Assembly (NCBI RefSeq): GCF_004354045.1
Contig: NZ_SMRT01000003.1
Location: 62,001 to 126,000, forward strand
DNA: 64,000 nucleotides
Direction: 5' to 3'
DNA from: Paenibacillus piri
GTDB taxonomy: Bacteria; Bacillota; Bacilli; Paenibacillales; NBRC-103111
Shown one piece after another: positions 17,705-26,910 of this stretch. The position numbers and the translations under genes are program-made. Position 1 is the stretch's first letter. Each line of letters begins with the position of its first letter. Below the pieces are notes generated by a model. That model saw only the letters and a program-made list of their open reading frames with translations. It was not told where the DNA came from and searched no databases.

Positions 17705-19241
17705 TGAAGTGATCATTAGGGACGGTCTGGCAACGGTCATTGATTGGAAGCAGCTCGGCTTTCATTTTCTGGAGCCTGCGGAATCCGCAGAGGAAGCTTT
17801 GGAACGGCTGCCGGTTGAAAAGCCGGACTTGCTGTTAACGGATATCCGAATGGAAGAGATGGACGGACTGACTTTGGCTGCGGAGGCCAAGGCGCTAATG
17901 CCCGATTTGGAAATCATCGTATTGACGGGGTATGACGATTTTGCCTACATGCAGCAGGCGATCCGCAACGACGTAAGCGACTATTTGCTCAAAACAAGCC
18001 GTCCCGGCGATATTATTCAGGCAGTGCTTCGTGCCGCTCAGCGGATCCGTTCCAAATGGGAAGCGAGCAGCAAGGTGCATCAAAAGGAAAAAGAAATACG
18101 CAAGCATTGGTTTGAGAAGCTGCTGGCCGGAGATACCGGTTTGGACCTGCAGATGGCGGAGGAAAATGTTCCGTTTTTCAAGGGCGCGCAAACCGGGATA
18201 CAGAGCCGCTTTCAAGCGGTTATGATAAAGGCGGAAGGCTGGGGGGATGGCAGCGGCAGCGGGCCTTTGCTGCAATTTGCAGTGGAAAACATGCTTCGCG
18301 AGATTATGGACTGCGAGACGCTGGCCGGCAAGCCTTATTTGACGGCCGTTATTCGGCATGACGGCGGATCGCTTGAGGAAGAAAGGTACCGGGAGTGCTT
18401 CCCTGTCATCGAGAAGCTGTTGAAATGCACGCTGTACTGCGCTGCCGGTCTATCCGTGACAGCCGTTGAAGAGCTGAGCGTTTCGTACAAGCAGGCGGTT
18501 CAAGCGACGAAATATTGGGAAATGTTCACTCACGAACGCATATTAAGCTACAGCATGATCGCTCGGCGCAAAGGCTGGAAAACGGTATGCTCCCGCCAGG
18601 AGGAGGCCGAGCTGTCGCAGCTGCTGACGGCGAATGATTCCATCCGCCTGAACCAGTGGATCAGTACCCGGGTTTCCGAGCAATTGGACCACCCCGAGGT
18701 CACGTACGAATCTTACTCCTCCTATATCCAATCGCTGGCTTTGGCAGGATTTCGTTGGCTGGAGAGAATGGCTGCCGAAACGGATGCGTTGAAGGACGGC
18801 GTCTCGGATTATTCCACAATCGGCAGCAGCGGCGATGCGGCGATGCGCGACAAGCTGGAGCAATACCTCGAGACGGTTATGACTACGTACCATGTGAGCG
18901 TATCGAAGGGCCCCTCCGCCTATGTACAGCAGGCTATCGCCTATATCAGGCAAAATATCGGAAGCGGCAAGCTGAGCTTGCAGCAGGCTGCGCAGTATGT
19001 TCATCTTCATCCGGGCCATTTCAGCGAGGTGTTCAAACGCGTGACAGGCACCACCTTCGGCGATTATTTGATTCAGGAGAAATTGGAGCTTGCGAAGGAA
19101 ATGCTGATGGACCCTTCTGTCAAAATAAGCGAAATTGCCCGTGCGGTCGGCTATGAGGATGTCAAATATTTCAGTCAGCAGTTTAAAAGGTACCATGCGC
19201 AAACCCCTTCCGAATACAGGGAAGAACTGACCGGCAAGTGA
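17682..19241 (+). CDS. Response regulator with AraC-type DNA-binding domain, YesN family
   Basis: 519 residues. Receiver domain with acidic pair DD near residue 7 and phosphoacceptor Asp54 (LLTDIRM). A middle region of unknown fold is followed by a C-terminal AraC double helix-turn-helix (about 420-515). ATG at 17682 is 7 bases after AAAGGAG and overlaps the kinase gene by 23 bp, so the two are translationally coupled. The last base of the final sense codon and the stop codon (AAG TGA) coincide with the first four bases of a 116-bp repeat. Likely controls the importer at 19.5-22.7 kb. Confidence 0.92.
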   Translation: MKIMIVDDEVIIRDGLATVIDWKQLGFHFLEPAESAEEALERLPVEKPDLLLTDIRMEEMDGLTLAAEAKALMPDLEIIVLTGYDDFAYMQQAIRNDVSDYLLKTSRPGDIIQAVLRAAQRIRSKWEASSKVHQKEKEIRKHWFEKLLAGDTGLDLQMAEENVPFFKGAQTGIQSRFQAVMIKAEGWGDGSGSGPLLQFAVENMLREIMDCETLAGKPYLTAVIRHDGGSLEEERYRECFPVIEKLLKCTLYCAAGLSVTAVEELSVSYKQAVQATKYWEMFTHERILSYSMIARRKGWKTVCSRQEEAELSQLLTANDSIRLNQWISTRVSEQLDHPEVTYESYSSYIQSLALAGFRWLERMAAETDALKDGVSDYSTIGSSGDAAMRDKLEQYLETVMTTYHVSVSKGPSAYVQQAIAYIRQNIGSGKLSLQQAAQYVHLHPGHFSEVFKRVTGTTFGDYLIQEKLELAKEMLMDPSVKISEIARAVGYEDVKYFSQQFKRYHAQTPSEYREELTGK

Positions 19242-19353
19242 ACTCGTTCAGCATTGCTGAACATCGGGGAATCAGATGGGGACTCTACCCCACCTGATTC
19301 AAGGCCCATCTTAGAGGCGGGGGTTTTAACCCGATAAAGTCGTAATCGGATAA
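19238..19353 (+). repeat. 116-bp multi-hairpin interspersed repeat, copy B
   Basis: Same element as copies at 7960 (inverted), 24125 and 34019. It begins GTGA, where TGA is the stop codon of the preceding regulator gene, so the element abuts or provides the gene end. The third hairpin has two changes (CCCATC/GGCGGG) relative to the other copies. Confidence 0.9.
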
Positions 19354-19489
19354 AAGCAAGCGGGGAAATTCAGCTTGCCCGCCAATATTCCTGAATATAC
19401 TCTAACCTAATCATGAAGATACTCCCCTTTATCAAATGGGGAATTATTTTTACAATAGGAACAGCAAGACAGCTAGGCAAGCATTAAAA

Positions 19490-19503
19490 TGAAATCGTTT
19501 GCA
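19490..19503 (+). promoter_or_regulatory. cre-like catabolite-control site
   Basis: TGAAATCGTTTGCA fits the Bacillus CcpA site consensus TGWNANCGNTNNCA at every fixed position. It lies 24 bp before the binding-protein start, where bound CcpA would block transcription. The consensus is established; the function here is inferred. Confidence 0.6.
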
Positions 19504-19527
19504 TACACAAATCAGGGGGGTTGCAGT

Positions 19528-20862
19528 ATGAAAAAAACAGCAGCATCATTGACCGTTTCATCCATGCTTTTATTGGCGGCATGCGGAGGCACATCTCCAG
19601 CTGCTAGCGGCACCGCAGGCAAGCAGGACACTCCTGCGGCCAAACCGGCCGATACGAAGGCGGCGGATGCAGGTAAACCCGGAGAGAAGAAAACATTGGA
19701 GTTCTGGTATATTGACCCGGGCGATAAGGAAAAGGTTTATTTGGAAGCGGTGGAACGGTTTAAGAAAAAGCATCCTGACGTTGAGGTTAAAACGCTGCAG
19801 ACGCCGAATGATACCTATAAGCAAAAATTCGCTGTCGCCATGTCCGGCGGCAACCCTCCCGATGTGTTCCATTCGTGGGGCGGCGGCTGGCTGAAGGAAT
19901 TCGTCAATCAAGGCAACGTGCTGGATGTTACCGGCAAGATCAATACCGATTCTTATGTGAAAACCGTATTGGACAACGCTACCTTCAACGGCAAAAATTA
20001 CGGCGTGCCGTTAGGCTTGTCGCTTACGATGGTTTGGTACAACAAGGACATCTTTGACAAATACAGCTTAAAGCCGCCGGCAACATGGGACGAGTTTTTG
20101 AAGGTCATCGATACGTTAAAGCAAAACAAGGTCATTCCGCTCACATTGGCGAATCAGCCGAAATGGCCGGGAGCATACTACTTCATGTATTTGGCCGATC
20201 GGGTAGCGGGTCCGGAGCTGTTCAAGGGAGCCTTGGGACGTACGGGTAAAACATTCGACGACCCGGGGTACGTGCAGGCAGGCAAATATATTCAAGACCT
20301 GGTGAAGCGGGACGCATTTAACAAAGGCTTTAACGGTATTCCTTGGGACGCCGGACAAGGCAGACAGCTTCTCTATACGGAGCAGGCGGCCATGCTCGTT
20401 ATGTCCAATTCCATTGTTAACAATGTGCGGTCGGAGGCTCCTACATTCGAGAAGAAGCTCGATTTCTTCCCGTTCCCGACGGTGCCTGACGGCAAGGGAG
20501 ATCCGTCCGATGTCGGAGGCTCGTCCGCTCCGGTCTGGTCCGTATCCGCCAAATCTAAAAATCCGGATCTGGCCATCGAGCTGATCAAAGAGCTGTCGAG
20601 CCAGGAGACGGCGCAAAGCTATTCCGACCGTACAGGTTCTCCGGTTGGGGTGAAGGGCGTTATTTACAAGGATGAGTTTGCAAAAAGACTGGGCGTATTT
20701 GCCGAGAAGGCCAAAGATATTCACTGGCCGTATGACCAGACGCTGCCGCCGGATTTGGCCGAGCTGCACAAAGATACGACGCAGGCGCTGTTCGGATTGT
20801 CGATGACACCGGAAGAAGCGGCGAAGAAGATGGAAGAGAAGGCAAAGCAAATCCTTAAATAA
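19528..20862 (+). CDS. CUT1 sugar ABC transporter solute-binding lipoprotein
   Basis: 444 residues. MKK start, hydrophobic stretch and lipobox LAAC (Cys19), then an Ala/Lys/Pro/Asp-rich linker (about 25-55) and a family-1 binding fold beginning KKTLEFWYIDPG. ATG at 19528 follows CAGGGGGG; the ATG at 19489 would give a non-signal N-terminus and overlaps the cre-like site. First gene of a complete importer without ATPase; probably sugar-specific and under catabolite control. Confidence 0.9.
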   Translation: MKKTAASLTVSSMLLLAACGGTSPAASGTAGKQDTPAAKPADTKAADAGKPGEKKTLEFWYIDPGDKEKVYLEAVERFKKKHPDVEVKTLQTPNDTYKQKFAVAMSGGNPPDVFHSWGGGWLKEFVNQGNVLDVTGKINTDSYVKTVLDNATFNGKNYGVPLGLSLTMVWYNKDIFDKYSLKPPATWDEFLKVIDTLKQNKVIPLTLANQPKWPGAYYFMYLADRVAGPELFKGALGRTGKTFDDPGYVQAGKYIQDLVKRDAFNKGFNGIPWDAGQGRQLLYTEQAAMLVMSNSIVNNVRSEAPTFEKKLDFFPFPTVPDGKGDPSDVGGSSAPVWSVSAKSKNPDLAIELIKELSSQETAQSYSDRTGSPVGVKGVIYKDEFAKRLGVFAEKAKDIHWPYDQTLPPDLAELHKDTTQALFGLSMTPEEAAKKMEEKAKQILK

Positions 20863-20883
20863 GACGAAAAGCTTTGAACCGGC

Positions 20884-20905
20884 AGAGAGGGGATTTCCCC
20901 TCTCT
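20884..20905 (+). terminator. Intercistronic hairpin between binding protein and permease genes
   Basis: AGAGAGGGG-ATTT-CCCCTCTCT, a perfect 9-bp stem with no T-run. Such hairpins after binding-protein genes usually stabilise the upstream mRNA or act as partial terminators, giving an excess of binding protein. Confidence 0.65.
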
Positions 20906-20935
20906 CCAAACTAAGGCGCGGAGGATGTGAAGATT

Positions 20936-21880
20936 ATGGATTCAACTACAACTGCTTCTACTCTCGGCAGCATCGCAAAGACGCAGTCGCAAATGAAAAG
21001 AAGGAGAGCGAGGAGTAAAAGAATCACCGTCGCTTTATTCATTGCTCCCGCTCTCCTCGTTTATTTAATTTATATCGTCTACCCGATATTCGGGACGTTT
21101 CAATACAGCTTATACGATTGGAAGGGCGGAGCGGATAAAACGTTCGTAGGCTTCAACAACTACGCCAAGCTGTTTGCCGACTCGGTTTTCTGGGTTTCCT
21201 TGGCCAACAACCTGAAGGTGGTGTTAGCGTCCGTATTTCTTCAAATCCCGCTTGGACTGTTAATGGCGCTTCTGCTGTTCGCTCCGATTAAGGGAATGCG
21301 GTTTTTTCAAACCGTTTATTTTATGCCTTTCTTGATGTCTACGGTTGCGATCGGTTTGTTGTGGGTATTTATGTTCGATCCGTTGAACGGCTCCGTAAAT
21401 AAACTGATCGGCTTATTCGGCATCGATAATGTGGCGTGGCTGAGCGACGAAAAAACGGCCATGGCTTCCATTTTGCTTGTTGTCGTGTGGCAGTACTCTC
21501 CGTTTTATATGATTTTATTTAAAGCTGCGATTGTCGGCATATCCGAGGAGCTGTATGAGGCGGCGGCGATTGACGGCGCCGGTCCCTGGACCCGATTTGC
21601 GAGCATTACGTTTCCGATGCTGCTCCCAACCATCGTAACGTCTTCCATTTTGGCGATAGTGGGCTCATTAAAAGCGTTCGATATTTTCTACATTATGACG
21701 GGCGGCGGCCCGAACAGTAAAACCGAATTGCTGGGGATTTACATGTACAAACAGGCATTTATTCATTTCAATATGGGCTTTGCGAGCGCAGTGGCGTTCA
21801 TGATGTTTTTGCTTGCTTTTCTCGTGGCAGGCACCATCCAATACATGGAATATAATCGGAAAAAGAAGGAGGCATTCTAA
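20936..21880 (+). CDS. CUT1 sugar ABC transporter permease (MsmF/UgpA-like)
   Basis: 314 residues; basic N-terminal region to about residue 30, six likely membrane segments, coupling loop ELYEAAAIDGAGPWTRFASI. ATG at 20936 is 11 bases from GGAGG; a GTG at 20927 is too close. The next gene begins inside its stop codon (TAATG). Pairs with the permease at 21880. Confidence 0.9.
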   Translation: MDSTTTASTLGSIAKTQSQMKRRRARSKRITVALFIAPALLVYLIYIVYPIFGTFQYSLYDWKGGADKTFVGFNNYAKLFADSVFWVSLANNLKVVLASVFLQIPLGLLMALLLFAPIKGMRFFQTVYFMPFLMSTVAIGLLWVFMFDPLNGSVNKLIGLFGIDNVAWLSDEKTAMASILLVVVWQYSPFYMILFKAAIVGISEELYEAAAIDGAGPWTRFASITFPMLLPTIVTSSILAIVGSLKAFDIFYIMTGGGPNSKTELLGIYMYKQAFIHFNMGFASAVAFMMFLLAFLVAGTIQYMEYNRKKKEAF

Positions 21881-22701
21881 TGGCCGTAAGTACCTTCAAA
21901 ACGATTCCTTTATATATCCTTTCGCTTATTTTGCTTGTTTTTACCGGGTATCCTTTCCTGTATATGGTGCTGACTTCGTTTAAGACGCAGGAAATGTTTT
22001 TTAAAGATCCGTTTTCCTTATTTACACCGGTCCAGTTCAGCAATTACGTCTTGGCTTTCGAGAAAGGCTTGACCCGATATTTTGCGAACAGTCTTTATAT
22101 TACGGCGCTTTCCGTCATTTTAATCGTTTTATTCGCCGCTTTGGCCAGCTACCCTTTAAGCCGGATCCGGTTTCGAATGAGCAAGGCGCTGTTCATGCTG
22201 TTTGTATCGGGGATGATGCTGCCGATCCATTCGACGCTAATTCCTATCTTCAAGCTGACTCAGGATGCGGGTATCTATGATTCGCTGATGGCGCTGCTCG
22301 GACCTTATATTGCATTCAGCTTGCCGATTTCGATCTTTATTCTTACGCAGTTTATGTCCGAGCTTCCGCGGGAAATTGAAGAGGCGGCGGAGATTGACGG
22401 ATGCTCCCACCGGCGTATTTTCTGGAACATTGTTCTTCCGATGATTACACCGGCGCTCTCCACCATTGTAATTTATAATTTCATTCATATATGGACCGAA
22501 TTTATTTTCGCGCTGGTGCTGATTACAAGTCCCGAGAACATGACGCTTCCGCTCGGGATGCAAAAGTACTACGGGGAATTGACCGTCAATGTGCCGGCCT
22601 TGATGGCTGCCTTGACGATGGCGAGCTTGCCGATCTTACTGGTTTATTTTTTCGCTCAGGAAAAAATCGTCAAAGGCTTGACCGGCGGCGCCGTCAAGTA
22701 A
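21880..22701 (+). CDS. CUT1 sugar ABC transporter permease (MsmG/AraQ-like)
   Basis: 273 residues, six likely membrane segments, coupling loop REIEEAAEIDGCSHRRIFWN. The start overlaps the previous stop by one base, a sign of translational coupling. Second permease of the CUT1 importer; followed by a terminator. Confidence 0.9.
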   Translation: MAVSTFKTIPLYILSLILLVFTGYPFLYMVLTSFKTQEMFFKDPFSLFTPVQFSNYVLAFEKGLTRYFANSLYITALSVILIVLFAALASYPLSRIRFRMSKALFMLFVSGMMLPIHSTLIPIFKLTQDAGIYDSLMALLGPYIAFSLPISIFILTQFMSELPREIEEAAEIDGCSHRRIFWNIVLPMITPALSTIVIYNFIHIWTEFIFALVLITSPENMTLPLGMQKYYGELTVNVPALMAALTMASLPILLVYFFAQEKIVKGLTGGAVK

Positions 22702-22749
22702 TTACTTTAACCCGCAAAACCGTCACGATGCATACGCATCCTTGAACTG

Positions 22750-22797
22750 CACCCCTATTGTTGGACATCATCTAACAATGGAGGTGTGGTTTTTTTG
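22750..22797 (+). terminator. Rho-independent terminator of the CUT1 operon
   Basis: CACCCCTATTGTT pairs with AACAATGGAGGTG around an 11-base loop (one mismatch, one wobble), then TGG and seven T residues. Confidence 0.75.
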
Positions 22798-23038
22798 TTA
22801 CCAGGAAAATGTTGCGCAGCCGAATTCTATGGAACACGGGCTTCCAATCGGGGGTTCCTCCAAAAGTAAGGTCAAGAGTTGCTTGCACTCTTGACGAAAC
22901 CCGGTGGATACGGGTTAGCGGCATTCGTTTCGGTTTTTCTTGGACACCGTTTCTCCTTTTTAGCAAAAATAGGATACAATAAGATGGGCAATCATCTACA
23001 GGGATCAACAATAATTTATAAAGAGCGGAGATGAATGT
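22798..23038. other. Structured non-coding stretch before the lactonase gene
   Basis: About 240 bp without a convincing gene. It holds a perfect hairpin GTCAAGAGT/ACTCTTGAC (22870-22895), a second one AACCC/GGGTT (22899-22917), and a short TACAAT near 22975 that could be a -10 hexamer. A minus-strand reading frame of 79 codons covers it but has no good ribosome site. It may be an insertion-sequence remnant or a leader RNA; I cannot decide. Confidence 0.35.
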
Positions 23039-24124
23039 ATGGAAACTGCAAAGTATATGGTTTATTTCGGTTCTTATGCAGCGAAGGAAGCGCCGGGCAT
23101 TTATATTTACGAGTTTGACGAGCGGAGCGGGGAGCTGACGTTTGTCGACTCCGTATCGGATGTAAAGGACCCGTCATTTTTGAAGCCCAGCCTCCGGCAC
23201 GGGACGCTGTACGCCTTCTCGCAATCTGCAGGGGAGCCTGAGAAATCCGCTGCCGTCGCTTACCGGATTGACACAGCAACAGGCAGGCTTGCCTATATGG
23301 GGCAGCAGCCGACAGCGGATAAATCGTCAACCCATATTAATACGGATCAGGCGGGACAATACTTGATGCTTGTCAGCTACGGCGGAGGCACGCTTTCCTT
23401 GCTGCCGCTTGGAGAGGATGGCAGCATCGGCGAGCTGTCGGATCAAGTGCATCATGAAGGACGCAGCATCATGCCGGCACGCCAGGAGAGCGCGCATCCG
23501 CATTCGATTTATACCGATCCGTCCGATCAATTCGTGGTTGTGCCGGATCTCGGAATGGATAAAATCGTCGTATACCGGCTGGACCGGGAGCGTCACAAGC
23601 TGCAGCCGCATGATGAGGTTCGACTGGCTCCGGGATCGGGGCCGCGGCATATGACATTCCATCCGACACTGCCTTACGCCTATGTCATTCAGGAATTGAG
23701 CTCGACGCTCACTGTGCTATCCTATGACCGGCAGGCAGGCAAGCTGGAGCCGATCCAGATCATCAATACGCTCCCGGAAGCGTATGACGGACCGGCGAAC
23801 AGCTGTGCCGAGGTGCAAATTTCCCCATGCGGCGCGTATTTGTACGGATCGAACCGCGGCCACGACAGCATTGTGGTTTGTTCGATTGATCAGGAGAACG
23901 GGATGCTGTCGGTTGTGGAGCATACATCCACGCTGGGCAGTCATCCGCGCCATTTCAGCCTGTCGCCGAGCGGCCGTTATTTGTTTGCGGCCAACAAGGA
24001 TTCCGACTCCGTACAGCTGTTTCAGGTCGATAAGGAGAGCGGCAGGCTGACATCGACCGGGCAGCATATCGCGATTTCGCAGCCGACCTGCGTCCGGTTT
24101 TATCCGCTCGGCTTCCAGCCGTAA
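23039..24124 (+). CDS. Lactonase family protein (7-bladed beta-propeller, 6-phosphogluconolactonase-like)
   Basis: 361 residues, no signal peptide. Repeating blade motifs such as YVSSYGG-like, SAHPHSIYTDPSDQFVVVPDLG, GSGPRHMTFHP, GSHPRHFSLSPSGRYLFAAN fit the lactonase (YkgB/Pgl) family, which hydrolyses sugar lactones. GGAG lies 8 bases before the ATG. Position after a sugar importer suggests it works on an oxidised sugar. A 116-bp repeat begins at the base after the stop codon. Confidence 0.9.
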   Translation: METAKYMVYFGSYAAKEAPGIYIYEFDERSGELTFVDSVSDVKDPSFLKPSLRHGTLYAFSQSAGEPEKSAAVAYRIDTATGRLAYMGQQPTADKSSTHINTDQAGQYLMLVSYGGGTLSLLPLGEDGSIGELSDQVHHEGRSIMPARQESAHPHSIYTDPSDQFVVVPDLGMDKIVVYRLDRERHKLQPHDEVRLAPGSGPRHMTFHPTLPYAYVIQELSSTLTVLSYDRQAGKLEPIQIINTLPEAYDGPANSCAEVQISPCGAYLYGSNRGHDSIVVCSIDQENGMLSVVEHTSTLGSHPRHFSLSPSGRYLFAANKDSDSVQLFQVDKESGRLTSTGQHIAISQPTCVRFYPLGFQP

Positions 24125-24240
24125 GTGAACTCGTTCAGCATTGCTGAACATCGGGGAATCAGATGGGGACTCTACCCCACCTGATTCAAGGCCCACCTTA
24201 GAGGTAGGGGGCTTAACCCGATAAAGTCGTAATCGGATAA
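24125..24240 (+). repeat. 116-bp multi-hairpin interspersed repeat, copy C
   Basis: Nearly identical to copies A, B and D; begins immediately after the lactonase TAA and lies between that gene and its terminator. Differences are confined to the third hairpin region. Confidence 0.9.
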
Positions 24241-24295
24241 AGTGCGGCCGGACTATGCCGAAGCTTGAGCAGCTCGGCCAAACGTTCCATTCAGC

Positions 24296-24332
24296 GGTTC
24301 CATCCCAGTGTAAAAAGGGGTGGGACCTTTTT
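24296..24332 (+). terminator. Terminator downstream of the lactonase gene
   Basis: GGTTCCATCCC pairs with GGGGTGGGACC (two G-T pairs) and is followed by TTTTT. It lies 170 bp from the gene because repeat copy C sits in between. Together with copy C and the promoter at 24408 this accounts for the stretch 24125-24497. Confidence 0.8.
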
Positions 24333-24407
24333 ATGGTTCGAAGAGCTAAGAGTCGTTAATTAAATTTAAATCATGTAAAATAAGGGATTATATGTATGAT
24401 TCGTTCG

Positions 24408-24436
24408 TTGCAGCTTTTTTTTTCATAAGGTATAAT
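24408..24436 (+). promoter_or_regulatory. Sigma-A promoter for the AraC-type regulator at 24498
   Basis: TTGCAG (24408-24413), 17-bp spacer, TATAAT (24431-24436). The start codon follows 62 bp later. Confidence 0.7.
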
Positions 24437-24497
24437 GGTACCCGGACTGTCGGATAATGTCGAAATTGTTCAAAATCATGCAAGGAGGGAATTCGCC

Positions 24498-26852
24498 ATG
24501 CCTAAATATTTGCTGCGTCTTTTCAGCTTTAGCTTCATTCTCGCGGCGATTCCTGTCATTTCCATAGGACTCATTTCTTATCTTATTGCATCTAACGATA
24601 TCGAAGACAAGGTTAAGGAAGGCAATATGCAGGTGCTGCTGCAGACGCAGATGCGCGTAGAACAGGTGTTAAAGACGCTGGAGCTGACATCGCTGCAATA
24701 CATTAATTCGCCGCTGGTCAACGGCGCGCTCAATGCGAGCCTGACGGCGGACGATTTTATCGAGGTCCGGAATTTATCGACCGGCTTGTATAATCTGCAG
24801 ACGTTTGCCGGCATCCGCGACGCTCACTTGATCAACCTGCAAAAGGATTGGGTAGTCAGCTTCGCCTCGTTTGGAAAATACAGCAGCGCCGCCGAACGCG
24901 ATACGTTCGCAGCTTACGCCAAGCATCCGAACAGCAGTCTGTTTTGGGTGACGAGCGGCGTGAAAACCGGCAAGACTGGGGATAACGCCGATAAACCGGC
25001 CGATTCCGACGATAAGTCGGCAGCTGACGCCGCTGTGGAGGAAACAACCTCGCTTCCTTCCATTCGCATGGTGTACAAAATTCCTGTCGTTCCCACAACC
25101 GGCCAACCGAAAGCGCTTTTAGTCGTTGAAATTTTAAACAGTCAAGTCAAGAGCCTTATATCCAACAACAAAAAGCTCGGCGATGTATTCATTCTCGACC
25201 GGGACGGGCGCAACTTTTTGGGCGAGAACAGCGATCCCGAAACGAATAAAGCCATTCATGAGCTTGTTCTGCAAAAAGTGCGGGCGACCGATGAAGAATC
25301 CGGTTTTTTAAACACCAGCGTCAACGGCACCGAACTGGGTGTTTCATACCGGTCGTCGCCTTATAACGGATGGGTCTATATATCCGCAGTATCTATTGAG
25401 GACATTACCAAGCAGTCGAAAAAAATAGCATGGATTACGTTTTTCGTGTGTGCGATTTTATTTTTGCTGATCGCCCTGTTCGCTTTTTACGGCAGCCGGA
25501 AAATGTATTCCCCGATTAAACGTTTATTCGAATTTACCCGGGGCATTCAGGTTGAAGGGCAGGACGATCGGTATCAGGATGAGTTTGTGTCCATCGAAGA
25601 GCGTTTCCGCACCTTGTTCAGTACGGAAAAGCAGCTGCAGCAGCAGGTAAGCGGACAAGTGACGCAGCTGAAAGAATTTTTCGTGCTGAAATTGTTTTCC
25701 GGGCAGCTGTCCGATAACGATTTTGCTTATCGTTCCCAAATGTACGGCTTTCCGTCCGATTGGAAGCGGCTTGGCGTGCTGACTCTGCAGATCGATGCGC
25801 TTCAGGAGTCCCGTTACGGCGAGCATGACAGGGAACTGCTGCTGTTTGCCATTAATAATATTGTGGGCGAGCTCGTGCCGCAAAATCGCCGGTTCAGTCC
25901 CGTGCTGCTCGATCAGTCGCAGGTGACGCTGATTACAAGCGATTCGGACGATGAGGAAGAGCTGAAAGCGTATCTCCATCAAACCGCCGAGCTCGTGAAA
26001 GAGAAAGTGAACGAATTTTTGCAGCTCCAGGTCAGCATCGGGATCAGCCGGCCTTTCCGGAAAGTAACCGAAGCCGTTCAAGGCTACGGGGAATCGCTCG
26101 AAGCGCTGAAATGCAGAATGAGTCTGGGTCATGCTATTATTGTCCATTTTGAGGATATCGATGCAGGCAAGAAGGCGATGGAGGTCACCGTTTACACTCA
26201 GCTCAAAATGCTCGAGGATCAATTGGTGAATGCGCTGAAGCTGGGCGACGTCGAACGGGTGGATGCCGTTTTCGATAAATATATTTCCGCGATCGTGGAG
26301 AAGGGCATTCATTTCAACGAGTATCCGGCGCTCATGATGCAGCTCATCTCCAAAGCGTTCCAGCTTGTGCAGGAGCAGGGCGGATCGGTCAACAATGTGC
26401 TTGGCGAAAAGGCGTCGTTCGAACATTTCATGAAGCTAAATACGCTTGAGGATATTATACGCTGGTTTAAAACGGTGCTGTTCGAGCCGATTATCGCTTT
26501 CCTGAATCTTCAGGCGGAATCGCAGTACTTGAATATCGCCAACCAGATGGTCAAGCTTGTGCACGAGCGGTTCGATCAGGAAATATCGCTGGAAGCATGC
26601 GGATCGATTCTGAATTTCCATCCGGTTTACTTAAGCCGTGTGTTCAAGAAAGAAATGGGCATCAACTTCAGCGAATATTTGGCGGACTACCGGATGAACA
26701 TGGCCAAGAGCTGGCTGGAGAGCACGAACTGGAAAATATCCGAAATTGCCGAAAAGCTCAGCTACACGAATACGACCGCCTTTATCCGCACGTTCAGGAA
26801 AATTGTCGGCGTGACCCCGGGGCAATACCGGGACCAATATAATAAACAGTAG
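24498..26852 (+). CDS. AraC-family membrane regulator with extracellular sensor domain
   Basis: 784 residues. Membrane segment near 8-30, extracellular sensor region (about 35-310) with an unusual Asp/Lys/Ala-rich linker around residues 155-185, second membrane segment near 315-340, cytoplasmic region, and AraC double helix-turn-helix at the end (about 680-780). ATG at 24498 follows AAGGAGGGA. It probably activates the LplB/YtcP importer and dehydrogenase genes starting at 27264. Confidence 0.88.
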   Translation: MPKYLLRLFSFSFILAAIPVISIGLISYLIASNDIEDKVKEGNMQVLLQTQMRVEQVLKTLELTSLQYINSPLVNGALNASLTADDFIEVRNLSTGLYNLQTFAGIRDAHLINLQKDWVVSFASFGKYSSAAERDTFAAYAKHPNSSLFWVTSGVKTGKTGDNADKPADSDDKSAADAAVEETTSLPSIRMVYKIPVVPTTGQPKALLVVEILNSQVKSLISNNKKLGDVFILDRDGRNFLGENSDPETNKAIHELVLQKVRATDEESGFLNTSVNGTELGVSYRSSPYNGWVYISAVSIEDITKQSKKIAWITFFVCAILFLLIALFAFYGSRKMYSPIKRLFEFTRGIQVEGQDDRYQDEFVSIEERFRTLFSTEKQLQQQVSGQVTQLKEFFVLKLFSGQLSDNDFAYRSQMYGFPSDWKRLGVLTLQIDALQESRYGEHDRELLLFAINNIVGELVPQNRRFSPVLLDQSQVTLITSDSDDEEELKAYLHQTAELVKEKVNEFLQLQVSIGISRPFRKVTEAVQGYGESLEALKCRMSLGHAIIVHFEDIDAGKKAMEVTVYTQLKMLEDQLVNALKLGDVERVDAVFDKYISAIVEKGIHFNEYPALMMQLISKAFQLVQEQGGSVNNVLGEKASFEHFMKLNTLEDIIRWFKTVLFEPIIAFLNLQAESQYLNIANQMVKLVHERFDQEISLEACGSILNFHPVYLSRVFKKEMGINFSEYLADYRMNMAKSWLESTNWKISEIAEKLSYTNTTAFIRTFRKIVGVTPGQYRDQYNKQ

Positions 26853-26873
26853 CCGTGCTATCGCCGGCGCAGC

Positions 26874-26908
26874 AGACCTGGAGGCTTACCCGCCCCCGGG
26901 TCTTTTTT
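26874..26908 (+). terminator. Terminator of the AraC-type regulator gene
   Basis: AGACCTGG pairs with CCGGGTCT (allowing one wobble and a bulged C) and is followed by seven T residues. Confidence 0.75.
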
Positions 26909-26910
26909 TG

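Noticed and set aside
22772..23011. 79-codon minus-strand frame, possible transposase remnant
   Set aside because: No recognised transposase motif and no matching terminal repeats could be confirmed by eye; kept only as a question.
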